This document shows, piece after piece, positions 15,712 through 22,758 of a stretch of 22,758 bases of DNA; positions within the stretch are counted from its first letter, which is position 1; every line of letters begins with the position of its first letter. The notes below the pieces were generated by a model. The model saw only the letters and a list, made by a program, of their open reading frames with translations, did not search any database and had not been told where the DNA came from. The translations under genes were made by a program, and so were the position numbers. Source of the DNA: SLJK01 sp964567295 (lineage in GTDB: Bacteria > Bacillota > Dethiobacteria > DTU022 > UBA8154); the NCBI GenBank assembly GCA_964567295.1, contig CAZMLU010000028.1, positions 1-22,758 on the forward strand. Reading direction: 5' to 3'.

Positions 15712-16287
15712 CTACCAGTTTTCCGCCAGCAGCTCAAAATGGTCCCGCGGATGATCACAGGAAGGACACTCTTCGGGTGCTTCCTTGCCTTCATGAATGT
15801 AACCGCAGTTGCGGCAGAACCATACTACCGCTGTATCTTTCTTGAAAACGGTCCCTCCTTCCACATTGGAAAGTAGGCCCAGATACCTTTTCTCATGCTG
15901 TTTTTCAGCTACTGCTATAGACTCGAATACTTTCGCAATATCAGTGAAACCTTCCTCCTTTGCTGTTTTTGCAAAAGAAGGATACATATCAGTCCACTCG
16001 TAATTTTCTCCTCCCGCAGCCTCCTTGAGATTTTCAGCCGTGGTTCCGATTACTCCTGCAGGAAAAGAGGCCTGAATCTCAACCTCTCCTCCCTCTAAAA
16101 ATTTAAAAAGACGCTTGGCATGTTCTTTTTCCTGGTTGGCCGTTTCCTCAAAAACAGCCTGAATCTGCACAAATCCATCCTTTTTAGCCTGGCTGGCGAA
16201 ATAAGTGTAGCGGTTGCGGGCCTGAGATTCACCGGCAAATGCGGTAAGAAGATTTTTTTCCGTTTGAGAACCTTTTAATGATGGCAT
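15712..16287 (-). CDS. rbr: Rubrerythrin
   Basis: This is a cytoplasmic peroxidase that removes the peroxide formed by superoxide reductase. The 191 residues form a ferritin-like four-helix domain with the diiron motifs AGESQARNRY (Glu20), EKEH (Glu53, His56) and AVAEKQHEKR (Glu128, His131). A C-terminal rubredoxin-type site follows, with CRNC (Cys158, Cys161) and CPSC (Cys174, Cys177). Length and architecture are standard. The ATG at 16287 has AAGGGG about 9 bases upstream. It is the first gene of the rbr-dfx operon and has a leader of about 115 bases containing a tiny upstream reading frame and a direct repeat. The pairing with dfx gives a complete superoxide-to-water path. Confidence 0.97.
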   Translation of the reverse strand: MPSLKGSQTEKNLLTAFAGESQARNRYTYFASQAKKDGFVQIQAVFEETANQEKEHAKRLFKFLEGGEVEIQASFPAGVIGTTAENLKEAAGGENYEWTDMYPSFAKTAKEEGFTDIAKVFESIAVAEKQHEKRYLGLLSNVEGGTVFKKDTAVVWFCRNCGYIHEGKEAPEECPSCDHPRDHFELLAENW

Positions 16288-16309
16288 GTTTTAAAACCCC
16301 TTTCTTAAA

Positions 16310-16328
16310 CTGTTAAGTGTGCTGTTAA
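16310..16328. promoter_or_regulatory. Direct repeat CTGTTAA x2 in the rbr leader
   Basis: Two exact copies of CTGTTAA start at 16310 and 16322, with a 12-base start-to-start distance. They lie between the inferred rbr promoter and its ribosome binding site. They could be an operator half-site pair or chance in AT-rich DNA. No known regulator box such as a PerR palindrome was recognised. Confidence 0.25.
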
Positions 16329-16360
16329 TAAAAAACTTATACACTGCAGCATAGAATTAC

Positions 16361-16372
16361 TTACAACAACAT
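16361..16372 (-). other. Three-codon upstream ORF (ATG TTG TTG TAA) in the rbr leader
   Basis: On the minus strand AAGGAG (complement of 16381-16386) is followed 8 bases later by ATG TTG TTG TAA. The reading frame has an ideal ribosome binding site but encodes only Met-Leu-Leu. It lies downstream of the inferred rbr promoter and 82 bases before the rbr start, so it would be transcribed in the leader. Confidence 0.4.
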
Positions 16373-16407
16373 AAACAACACTCCTTCTTTATTAATATTT
16401 ATTATTA

Positions 16408-16435
16408 ATTATACTACTCACCACTGAAAATGCAA
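16408..16435 (-). promoter_or_regulatory. Promoter for the rubrerythrin-desulfoferrodoxin operon
   Basis: On the minus strand a perfect -10 TATAAT (16408-16413) lies 16 bases after a -35 TTGCAT (16430-16435). It is the best match in the 265-base AT-rich gap upstream of rbr. The gap shows no obvious terminator for the upstream AbrB-family gene, so some read-through is possible. Confidence 0.6.
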
Positions 16436-16552
16436 CCCTTAATTTTCATCTCTTTAAATATTATACTATTTAAAATGTTAATTATAAAGGGAAAATTTCA
16501 GGAGAAAGTGCACCATATTTTCCCTAACCCTGAGAAGCAGGAAGGTTAAAAT

Positions 16553-17764
16553 CTAAATGAGAAACCAGAAATAAAGTGGAATGACAGTCTTTAAAGCCAG
16601 CAGGCGGCTGAGGTGAATCATGGATACTCTTAACGGGTCTTTACCATGGGTGATAGCTAGGGAGACCATAACGGTAAAACCGCCCGGTGCAGCTGCCAAA
16701 AAGCTGGTGGGATAATCCCACGCGGCTAACTTACTAATGAGGTAAGCGACTAAAAGGGACGTGGCAAAAATAACCAGTGTAGCAAGTAAGGCGGGAAAGA
16801 GAATTTCTCCCGAAGACAAAGTATCCAGGGTGGCAGGGGAAATATTATCGGAAACGATAAGCCCCACACCGATCAGCATAAAGGAAAACACTCCCGGCGA
16901 AGGACTTCTAACGGGAAACAAAAAAAGAGAAATTACCACCAGAACCAGAGTCGAGCCCAGCATGGTTCCTGCCGGAATGCCCAGCTGGTGAAACAAGGCA
17001 CCGCCACCTGCTGCGGCCAGTAAAGCCAGCAGCCCCCTCAGCAAAGAGGGAAAATGCATAACCTTAATTGCTCGAAGCTTATCAAGCAGCACTTCTCGGA
17101 ACTCCAACAAACCGTTTTTCAGCGTTAGGGCCCACCCTGAAAAAAAGCCGGGAACCGCAGCCTTTTCCTCAAGCACGCCTGCCCCAGTGCTTTCCCGTCC
17201 CCCATCCTGGAGAGGCTCCCCGTTCCTTTCGCTAGCCTGGGACAGCCCTAACTCCTTTTCCTCCCCTTCTCTACTGCGCATCCAGTACTTGAGCAGGAAC
17301 GGAAAGGCTACAATACTAATCACCATGCGAAGGGTCTGCATCAGGATCACCACCGCTACATCCGCACCGGTGGCCACGCCGATAACTGTAATCTCCGGAA
17401 GGCCGCCCATACTGGAGGAAAGAATAGAGGTATAGCCGTCCAAAAAAGTAATGGCGGATAGTATATAACCAAAGAAAAGGGCGATAAAAAGGGCCCATGT
17501 AACCACTAAAAGGGCCGGAAGGAGCATGCTTTTTAACTGGTAAACAGTATCAGCAGTCACCCTGCTTCCCACAAAAAACCCCAGCAACACCTGGATAAGA
17601 TAGATCAAAAAGGGAGGAGATGTGGGAAGATCAAAACCCGTCGCCCGCAGCCCTCCTATAACGACTATAGTTCCCAACAAACCGGGAACAGGCAGTCGCA
17701 AAACCCTGAAAAGCATCCATCCGCCTGAACCCAGCAGAAATAAAAGCAATAGCTCTTGCAGCAT
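16553..17764 (-). CDS. AbrB-family (PF05145) integral membrane protein/putative transporter
   Basis: The 403-residue, very hydrophobic protein is built of two related halves. Each half has hydrophobic helices and a Gly-rich signature: SSSMGGLPEITVIGVATGADVAVV in the first and AAAPGGFTVMVSLAITHGKDP in the second, both followed by an R in a LMQTLR/IHLSR context. This is the pattern of the AbrB (AidB regulator)/'putative ammonia monooxygenase' family, an old label that is misleading; members are probably transporters. A charged loop of about 40 residues (about 163-205) separates the halves. The ATG at 17764 has GAGGAG 5 bases upstream. It lies 61 bases after the alpha/beta hydrolase gene on the same strand, so the two are probably cotranscribed. 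The substrate is unknown. Confidence 0.82.
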   Translation of the reverse strand: MLQELLLLFLLGSGGWMLFRVLRLPVPGLLGTIVVIGGLRATGFDLPTSPPFLIYLIQVLLGFFVGSRVTADTVYQLKSMLLPALLVVTWALFIALFFGYILSAITFLDGYTSILSSSMGGLPEITVIGVATGADVAVVILMQTLRMVISIVAFPFLLKYWMRSREGEEKELGLSQASERNGEPLQDGGRESTGAGVLEEKAAVPGFFSGWALTLKNGLLEFREVLLDKLRAIKVMHFPSLLRGLLALLAAAGGGALFHQLGIPAGTMLGSTLVLVVISLFLFPVRSPSPGVFSFMLIGVGLIVSDNISPATLDTLSSGEILFPALLATLVIFATSLLVAYLISKLAAWDYPTSFLAAAPGGFTVMVSLAITHGKDPLRVSMIHLSRLLALKTVIPLYFWFLI

Positions 17765-17825
17765 CTTGACTCCTCAATCATGAACGTTTTCCAAATTATC
17801 GTATACTAAAGCAACAACCGACCGC

Positions 17826-18461
17826 CTAGGCGCCCAGATGCTCTTTCAAAAAATCCCCCACCAGGGCAGAAACCCGATCCTCAAAGCCCCACCAGAAATG
17901 ATCCGCGCCGCTTATCACTTCCAGCCATGCAAACCGGGCCATTTTCTCCCTTTGCTCTTCTGTGGGCAGGGGGACCATCATATCTTCAGTTCCCCACAAG
18001 ATCAGTTGTGGCTTTTCCTTTTCCCACCTAAAATCGGCCGGGATAACAGGAGAAATTGCGGCCAGGGCCTTAACCAGCGAACTGTTAGCACCCACGGGCA
18101 GGGCTACTAATCCCCCGAAGGAATAACCCACTAACCCGATATGCTCCGGAGCGATCTCCTCGCATTCCAGCAAAAAAGACAAAGCTGCCTCCGTATCGTC
18201 CCTCTCTCCGACCCCCTCTGCAAAAGCCCCCTCGCTGCGGCCTACTCCGCGGAAATTAAAGCGCAGGGAAGCTATCCCTCTCTCCGACAATCCACGGGTA
18301 ACCGCTATCACTACATTATTGTCCATATTCCCGCCATACAGAGGATGGGGATGGCAGAGCACCACCCCCGGGACAGCATGCTTTACAGTGGGCAACTCCA
18401 GGCAGCCCTCAAGGTCCAAGTTAGCAGCATTAACCGTAATGGTAACCTTTTTCTCAGGCAT
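17826..18461 (-). CDS. Alpha/beta hydrolase of the COG2945 type
   Basis: The 211-residue cytoplasmic hydrolase lacks a signal peptide. Visible features are the oxyanion region CHPHPLYGGNMDNNVV, the family mark RFNFRGVGRSEG, the nucleophile elbow GYSFGG (Ser114), Asp160 in GTED, and His188 in GADHFW. The Ser-Asp-His triad is therefore complete. Its small size and HPHP motif fit the family of short alpha/beta hydrolases, whose substrates are unproven. The ATG at 18461 has GGGAGGAG about 4 bases upstream. It is divergent from the nitrilase gene across a 239-base gap in which no confident promoter was found. It precedes the AbrB-family gene on the same strand. Confidence 0.85.
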   Translation of the reverse strand: MPEKKVTITVNAANLDLEGCLELPTVKHAVPGVVLCHPHPLYGGNMDNNVVIAVTRGLSERGIASLRFNFRGVGRSEGAFAEGVGERDDTEAALSFLLECEEIAPEHIGLVGYSFGGLVALPVGANSSLVKALAAISPVIPADFRWEKEKPQLILWGTEDMMVPLPTEEQREKMARFAWLEVISGADHFWWGFEDRVSALVGDFLKEHLGA

Positions 18462-18700
18462 TTTTCTCCTCCCTCATAGTTGCTTATCCTTTACCCCCCT
18501 ATAAGAAAATTTCCGCTGCAACACTATCATCTTATTATCCTATCATTTAATAAGTCAGATGTGAATAATTTTCTGCCACTATTTTCTTCTTTTTCGCACT
18601 TGTTTTAGGCTAGAGGATTGCAGCTCAAAACGGCGAAATAATGTTGAAGCAGGCATATATAGAAACACCACTCTGGTAATTATTTTTGCATAATTAGGTT

Positions 18701-20641
18701 ATGGACGGGAGTGAAAAGATCTTGCATGTTATGGCCCTTTCCCTGTCAGGCGCACCTCTTGACAACATCGACTCCTATAAATTTTACCTGCAGGAACAAA
18801 TTAACAGTGCTCCGGCCCAAACCAAACTGGCACTTCTCCCTGCGCACAGTGCCCTGCTTCTATTCTGGAAAAGCGGGTTATTAGGAAATACTGCATCCCT
18901 TGAAGAAGCCCTGCAGGAATACAGGCGGCGGGACCGAGAATTAAATTCTCTTTTCCTGCAAATCCATTCCCGTTTGGCCCTGGAATTTGATTGTTACCTC
19001 CTTCCCGGAACCCTGGTTGAAGAAGAGGGAGGAAAGCTCTACCAAAGCGCCTTGCTCCTGGACCCCTGTGGGGAAACGCTGGGCAAGCAGAGACAGACCC
19101 ACCTCTCCCGTGAGGAGAAAAAGCAGGGCTTTTCCCGCGACGTAGAGCTGTCCGTGTACCAAACCTCTCTGGGAAAACTGGGGATTGTAGTGGGAACGGA
19201 TTCCCGCTACCCCGAGGTCAGCCGCATCCTGGCCCTGCAGGGCGCAGAATTAATCTGCCATCCCGGGGCCCTCCTCACCTCCCCCTATAATCCCTGGCAG
19301 CAAGCGGCAGGAATGTGGCGCGAAGTTCAGCAAAACCAGTTCTTTTGCCTGGAGAGCCAGCTCTGTCAAAAAATAGGAGAAAAAGAGTTCTGCGGCCTGA
19401 GTGCTGTTCATGCTCCTTGCGAAATAACTCCCGGCAGTAGCGGCTACCTCGCCCAGGGCGAAAAAGGGCAAAAGGCCGTGAGTGCAGACCTGGATTTTGA
19501 AGCCAGGGAAAGATGGATACAAAAATATCCCCTGCTTTCCCTTTTAAACCCGGCGGCTTACCGGGATTATCTACCCCGGCTCTACCCCCCAGAACCCCCG
19601 GAAACACAGGAAGAAGGGAAAAAACATATATTACCCCCCTATCATGCGGAAGGCAACAATAGATTCAGCTCCGCCCCGAGGACCTTCACCAGGATCCGTG
19701 CCGCCGCGGCACAGGTTGAACTGAAACCCTGCCGGGACCCCCTGGAATACGCCGCGGATATGCGGCGCCACGTGGAAAAAGCCGCCTCCAGGGATGCCTC
19801 CCTGGTAGTCTTCCCCGAGAACAACGGGCTCGCGCTCCTGGGTATGCTTCCCGGAATAAAAGAACTGCAAGAAAAATCCCCTTCTGCCGACAGCAAAAAT
19901 TCCCTGATAGATGTCCCTGTTTCGGATATTGTGCGTTCTGCCGCCCCCCTGGTGGAGAAGATTTCCCTCCAGACCTTTTCACGGCTGGCAGTGGCTTACG
20001 GCCTTTACATAATGGCCGGAAGCTTTATGGTGCAGAACCGTGCCGGCCAGGTTGTTAACCGCGCTTACCTCTACGGGCCCGAAGGCAGCCTCCTGGGTAC
20101 CCAGGACAAGGTGCACCTCTTCCCCACTGAGCTAAAATGGGGGATCAGCCCGGCCAGGCAATTTCAGGTTTTCCCCTCACCCATCGGCACGCTTTCCATG
20201 CCCATCTGCATGGATGCTACCTATTTCGAGAGTTTCCGCATCCTGGGCCTGCAGGGAGCGGAAATTAACATGATCCCCATCGCTGACCCCGGACCCTATA
20301 ATCCCTCCCTGGCCCTGCGAGGCGCCTGGGCACGGGCACAGGAATTGCCCACCTATGCTATCCGCAGCGCGCTGGTGGGCAGCTTCGCCGGTTTCGAATT
20401 TAGCGGACGGGCCGGCATATTCGCTCCCCTGGAGCTCAGCCCTGGCGGGGACGGGATACTGGCCGAAACGCCGGAACCTGACGGTAATGATATGGCCGTA
20501 GCGGAGCTGGACCTGGAAGCACTGCGGGAGCTGCGCTCGGCTCACCCTTACCTGGGAGATACAAACCCTGAGCTCTACCGCCGCTACCAGCCTTTCCTTT
20601 ATAGATCTCTTTCCGGGGGCAGTGATGATTCGCTCTACTAA
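18701..20641 (+). CDS. Tandem carbon-nitrogen hydrolase (nitrilase) protein with inactive N-terminal copy
   Basis: The 646 residues consist of two nitrilase-fold domains (about 5-295 and 333-640) joined by a Pro/Glu-rich linker. The C-terminal copy has the full triad: Glu373 in VVFPENNG, Lys470 in DKVHLF, and Cys503 in PICMDATYFE. At the matching places the N-terminal copy has Ala48 (LLPAHS), Gln132 (RQTHL) and Gly165 (VVGTDSRYPE), so it cannot use this chemistry. Fold-marking residues such as DSRYPE and YNP remain. Nitrilase-fold enzymes cleave nitriles, amides or N-carbamyl compounds and often pair as dimers, so the first half may be a built-in structural or regulatory partner. The ATG at 18701 has only a weak ribosome binding site; TTG at codon 8 is an alternative. 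The gene converges on the glycosidase gene. The substrate is unknown. Confidence 0.88.
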   Translation: MDGSEKILHVMALSLSGAPLDNIDSYKFYLQEQINSAPAQTKLALLPAHSALLLFWKSGLLGNTASLEEALQEYRRRDRELNSLFLQIHSRLALEFDCYLLPGTLVEEEGGKLYQSALLLDPCGETLGKQRQTHLSREEKKQGFSRDVELSVYQTSLGKLGIVVGTDSRYPEVSRILALQGAELICHPGALLTSPYNPWQQAAGMWREVQQNQFFCLESQLCQKIGEKEFCGLSAVHAPCEITPGSSGYLAQGEKGQKAVSADLDFEARERWIQKYPLLSLLNPAAYRDYLPRLYPPEPPETQEEGKKHILPPYHAEGNNRFSSAPRTFTRIRAAAAQVELKPCRDPLEYAADMRRHVEKAASRDASLVVFPENNGLALLGMLPGIKELQEKSPSADSKNSLIDVPVSDIVRSAAPLVEKISLQTFSRLAVAYGLYIMAGSFMVQNRAGQVVNRAYLYGPEGSLLGTQDKVHLFPTELKWGISPARQFQVFPSPIGTLSMPICMDATYFESFRILGLQGAEINMIPIADPGPYNPSLALRGAWARAQELPTYAIRSALVGSFAGFEFSGRAGIFAPLELSPGGDGILAETPEPDGNDMAVAELDLEALRELRSAHPYLGDTNPELYRRYQPFLYRSLSGGSDDSLY

Positions 20642-20647
20642 ACCATT

Positions 20648-22543
20648 TTACGCTCGCTCCGGGGTTTCAAGAGCTTTGCGCACCAGCCGGTACCAGAGGG
20701 CATAAGCCAAAAAACCCGCCCCGGAAGCAAAAGCCAGCCCGGTGGCAGCCATACCGCTGTGCGGAAAAACCGTCTCGCAGCAAAAACCGCCATCCATAGA
20801 GGCCCTTTCCAGAAAATCTAAAGCCCCTCTGTTCTGGCTTAAAAGATCATTGGCCGCAGCCAGGGGCCAGGGATTGGCAGCATGCAGGGAACCTCCTTCC
20901 GCAAAAGCCGCATCATGATTAAAATAGGGATTGTGGGTTGAACGGATCCACTCTACCGTGTTCCGGTAGACCTGCTCTTCGGGACTGCAAAAACCGTAGT
21001 AGGACAGCAGCTGCATGCTCCCGGGAGGGTTATCATAGAGCTTATAGGCTCCCCGACCGTCCACGGCCCAGGCGAACATGGGCCCCAGTGGCCCCCGGAC
21101 CACGCAGTGGCGGTAAACAGCCTTCTTTAATTCCTCTGCCGCCGCAGAGAGATCCTCGTCCTTACCCCCCAACTCCACTCCCCGTAGATGTCTCCGCTGC
21201 AGCCGGGCCAAAAACTTTAACGAGCACCAGGCCAGGGCATTGTCATAGGTCAAAAAGGGATAAGGCACCGGATCGTCAGAAGGGTCCAGGAAAGTGCCAT
21301 AGAGACCGCTCCTGGCATCTCTCCGGGATAGGAGCTTCTCCACCACTTTTTTCAATCCCTCTAAGATAGCTTCTTCCTTTAACAGGGTAAAACCCCCGCA
21401 AAACCCCAGGTAGTATTTTAAGGCCAGGACAAAAGCAGCGAGCTGGTCCAATTCAAAGCCGGGATAGAGAAGCGCACCGTTCAAATAATGCGCGTGCTCC
21501 CCGGCCCTTCCGGAGTGCCTCTCGAAGATTCCCACCAGGAGCTCCCGGGCAGCATCGGTATCCACCAGCAAGAGCCCGGGAAAGCTCCACAGCAGTGCGT
21601 CCCTGCTCCAGAAAGCAGCGGAAACATAGTAGCGCGGAGACCGGGAAGTAAGAGAAAGCAACTCTTCCGTATCCAGGGCACGACCCTGGGCAAAAAAGTA
21701 ATTAAAAAAAAGATTGCGATTGAGGAGGGACTCCATGCGGAGAGAGCGGCCGCTTAAAGCAAGGGCATGCTCATGCAGCCAGCGGCGGTTCTCTACCTGT
21801 AATTCCTTACACCCCCGGCGTCTTAAGTCCACCAGCACGGTGCCGGCCCCGTCGCCCTCTCGATTGGCGCCTATGTATAAAGCCAGGCTGCGGCTGTCAC
21901 CCGCGGGAACCTGGAGAGTGGCCGTGAGACTGAAAGCGCAGGTGGAACGATCCGGGGAAGGCGCGTAGCTCCACCTGCCGCCCCCGGAAGAAGAAAAAGC
22001 CAGGGCTGCCAGGGGGGTTTCCATTCCCCCCTCCAGCACTAGGCTCTCTGTCCAGCGGTCAAAGTATACCCTGCCGCTACCAGGAGGCAGAGGCTTGCGG
22101 GTAAAAACGGTGCGATACAGGTTGCCCCAGGTCCCTCTCCAGCCCAACTCCACCGTCCGGGCACTCTGCCCCGAGTTGGTGAAGGTCATAATATAAACAG
22201 CACCCCGGTAACCGGGGGGCGCCACGATATTTCCTGCCAACTGCCAGCCTCCGCCCCGCACCGTAAAGCAGGGTTCCCAGTAGTGCCGGTATCTCCAAAA
22301 GAGGCGCCCGGAGAGGTGCAGCTCACGGCCTTCTGCCCTGCAAAACGGTTCCAGCAAGGGCTTCTCGCCGTTTCCGCAGAATTCCAGCAGGGCCGAGGTT
22401 GACCCGTGCAAAATATTTATGGAATCAAGAGCTCCACTGCGGGGGACTATCTCCGGAAAAGAAAGGAAGTGGTTTCCGGTCAGTAAACAGGGACGGTAGC
22501 TTTCTTCTTCCTGTGGCACAGTCAGAAACATGTTTTCCATCAT
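20648..22543 (-). CDS. GH125-like six-hairpin glycosidase with N-terminal beta-rich domain
   Basis: The 631-residue protein has no signal peptide and is likely cytoplasmic. Residues 1 to about 260 are beta-rich without a recognised motif. From about 270 an (alpha/alpha)6-barrel begins, with AAFWSRDALLWSFPGLLLVD, PGFELDQLAAFVLALKY and LTYDNALAWCSLKFL. The later part resembles GH125 alpha-mannosidases: DNPPGSMQLLSYYGFCSPEE, VYRNTVEWI, NPYF, ANPWPLAAANDLL and FCCETVFPHSG. In this alignment Glu590 takes the place of the catalytic-base Glu. GH125 proteins are usually much shorter, about 430-480 residues, so the N-terminal part is an addition. The ATG at 22543 has GAGG 7 bases upstream. The stop codons of this gene and the nitrilase gene are six bases apart, with no terminator between them. 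Family placement is moderate; the substrate is unknown. Confidence 0.6.
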   Translation of the reverse strand: MMENMFLTVPQEEESYRPCLLTGNHFLSFPEIVPRSGALDSINILHGSTSALLEFCGNGEKPLLEPFCRAEGRELHLSGRLFWRYRHYWEPCFTVRGGGWQLAGNIVAPPGYRGAVYIMTFTNSGQSARTVELGWRGTWGNLYRTVFTRKPLPPGSGRVYFDRWTESLVLEGGMETPLAALAFSSSGGGRWSYAPSPDRSTCAFSLTATLQVPAGDSRSLALYIGANREGDGAGTVLVDLRRRGCKELQVENRRWLHEHALALSGRSLRMESLLNRNLFFNYFFAQGRALDTEELLSLTSRSPRYYVSAAFWSRDALLWSFPGLLLVDTDAARELLVGIFERHSGRAGEHAHYLNGALLYPGFELDQLAAFVLALKYYLGFCGGFTLLKEEAILEGLKKVVEKLLSRRDARSGLYGTFLDPSDDPVPYPFLTYDNALAWCSLKFLARLQRRHLRGVELGGKDEDLSAAAEELKKAVYRHCVVRGPLGPMFAWAVDGRGAYKLYDNPPGSMQLLSYYGFCSPEEQVYRNTVEWIRSTHNPYFNHDAAFAEGGSLHAANPWPLAAANDLLSQNRGALDFLERASMDGGFCCETVFPHSGMAATGLAFASGAGFLAYALWYRLVRKALETPERA

Positions 22544-22596
22544 GGCATAACCTCATCTGGCAGATTTATCTCTCAGCTTTCCGTACGGCGTTAACT

Positions 22597-22758
22597 TTAA
22601 GTTCTGTTTTTTCCATTTTCCTGTTCAATTAAAATTACCGGAATAAGAGAATTCTGAATTACGCTTCGTGATGTTTCTCCGACAAGCACTTTTTCATAAG
22701 CAGGGTAATTGTGTTTACCCATGTAAATATAATCGACCCGATAATCTTCTGCTATTTC
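22597..22758 (-). CDS. Universal stress protein (UspA family), C-terminal part cut by window edge
   Basis: The final 53 codons and stop of a gene whose start lies to the right. The translation DYIYMGKHNYPAYEKVLVG, then TSRSVIQNSLIPVILI, matches the end of the UspA fold. This includes the small-residue nucleotide-binding loop (GKH...VGETSRSV) and the last beta strand. Canonical ATP-binding members have G-x2-G-x9-G-S/T; here the first glycines are partly replaced, so ATP binding is uncertain. The stop is 53 bases before the start of the glycosidase gene on the same strand, so they may be cotranscribed. Confidence 0.85.
   Translation of the reverse strand, partial: EIAEDYRVDYIYMGKHNYPAYEKVLVGETSRSVIQNSLIPVILIEQENGKNRT

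Noticed and set aside
16381..16480. PerR-type operator near the rbr promoter
   Set aside because: The region is AT-rich with several TTATA-like words, but no pair forms the expected TTATAAT-N-ATTATAA palindrome.
18523..18546. Two imperfect CTATCAT copies 16 bases apart upstream of the alpha/beta hydrolase, and the same ACTATCATCTT string near 445
   Set aside because: Shared strings of this length are expected by chance many times in a window this size, and the surrounding bases do not agree.
1..22758. CRISPR array, tRNA, rRNA, insertion sequence or phage genes
   Set aside because: No regularly spaced repeats, no tRNA-like folds and no transposase, integrase or phage proteins were seen on either strand.

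Overview
This window looks like chromosomal DNA of a strictly anaerobic, low-oxygen-tolerance Firmicute (class Clostridia or a close relative). Supporting features are a tungsten/molybdenum-type aldehyde ferredoxin oxidoreductase, a desulfoferrodoxin plus rubrerythrin detoxification pair, a long single-chain PurL of the clostridial kind, a gtaB-like GalU, strong GGAGG ribosome binding sites, frequent TTG and GTG starts, and a cohesin/copper-amine-oxidase-N surface protein. The genus cannot be fixed from the sequence alone. There are no rRNA or tRNA genes, no CRISPR array, no insertion sequence and no phage genes.

Layout. Positions 1-452 (minus) hold the N-terminus of a PolX-type DNA polymerase/exonuclease. 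It is divergent from purL (661-4497, plus), a complete 1278-residue FGAM synthase with its own promoter. A bidirectional hairpin terminator at about 4531-4580 separates purL from a convergent six-gene minus-strand block (10435 down to 4618): amphi-Trp protein, CtpA-like S41 protease, CuAO-N/cohesin surface protein, GalU/GtaB, a DUF218 (YdcF/SanA-like) membrane protein, and UDP-glucose 6-dehydrogenase. A good extended -10 promoter lies in front of the first gene. The block links UDP-glucose and UDP-glucuronate supply to extracytoplasmic proteins, which suggests cell-surface polysaccharide or envelope work.

Positions 10654-14204 (plus) carry an aldehyde ferredoxin oxidoreductase, a free-standing B3/B4 (PheT-like) domain protein and a HAD hydrolase. 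Two oddities lie here: a tandem duplication of the last codons of the AOR gene running into a 100-N assembly gap (12560-12659), and a perfect 26-bp inverted repeat (13458-13514). Next on the minus strand come a D-amino-acid aminotransferase, a desulfoferrodoxin/rubrerythrin operon with promoter and terminator, and an AbrB-family membrane protein with an alpha/beta hydrolase.

The right end holds the most unusual protein: a 646-residue tandem nitrilase (18701-20641, plus). Its N-terminal copy has lost all three catalytic residues, while its C-terminal copy keeps Glu-Lys-Cys. It converges, with only six bases between the stop codons, on a GH125-like six-hairpin glycosidase with an N-terminal extension (20648-22543, minus). 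The window ends inside the 3' part of a universal stress protein gene (22597-22758, minus). No whole new defence or mobile system is evident. The best leads are the pseudo-nitrilase/nitrilase fusion, the six-gene surface block, the large palindrome and the repeat at the gap.
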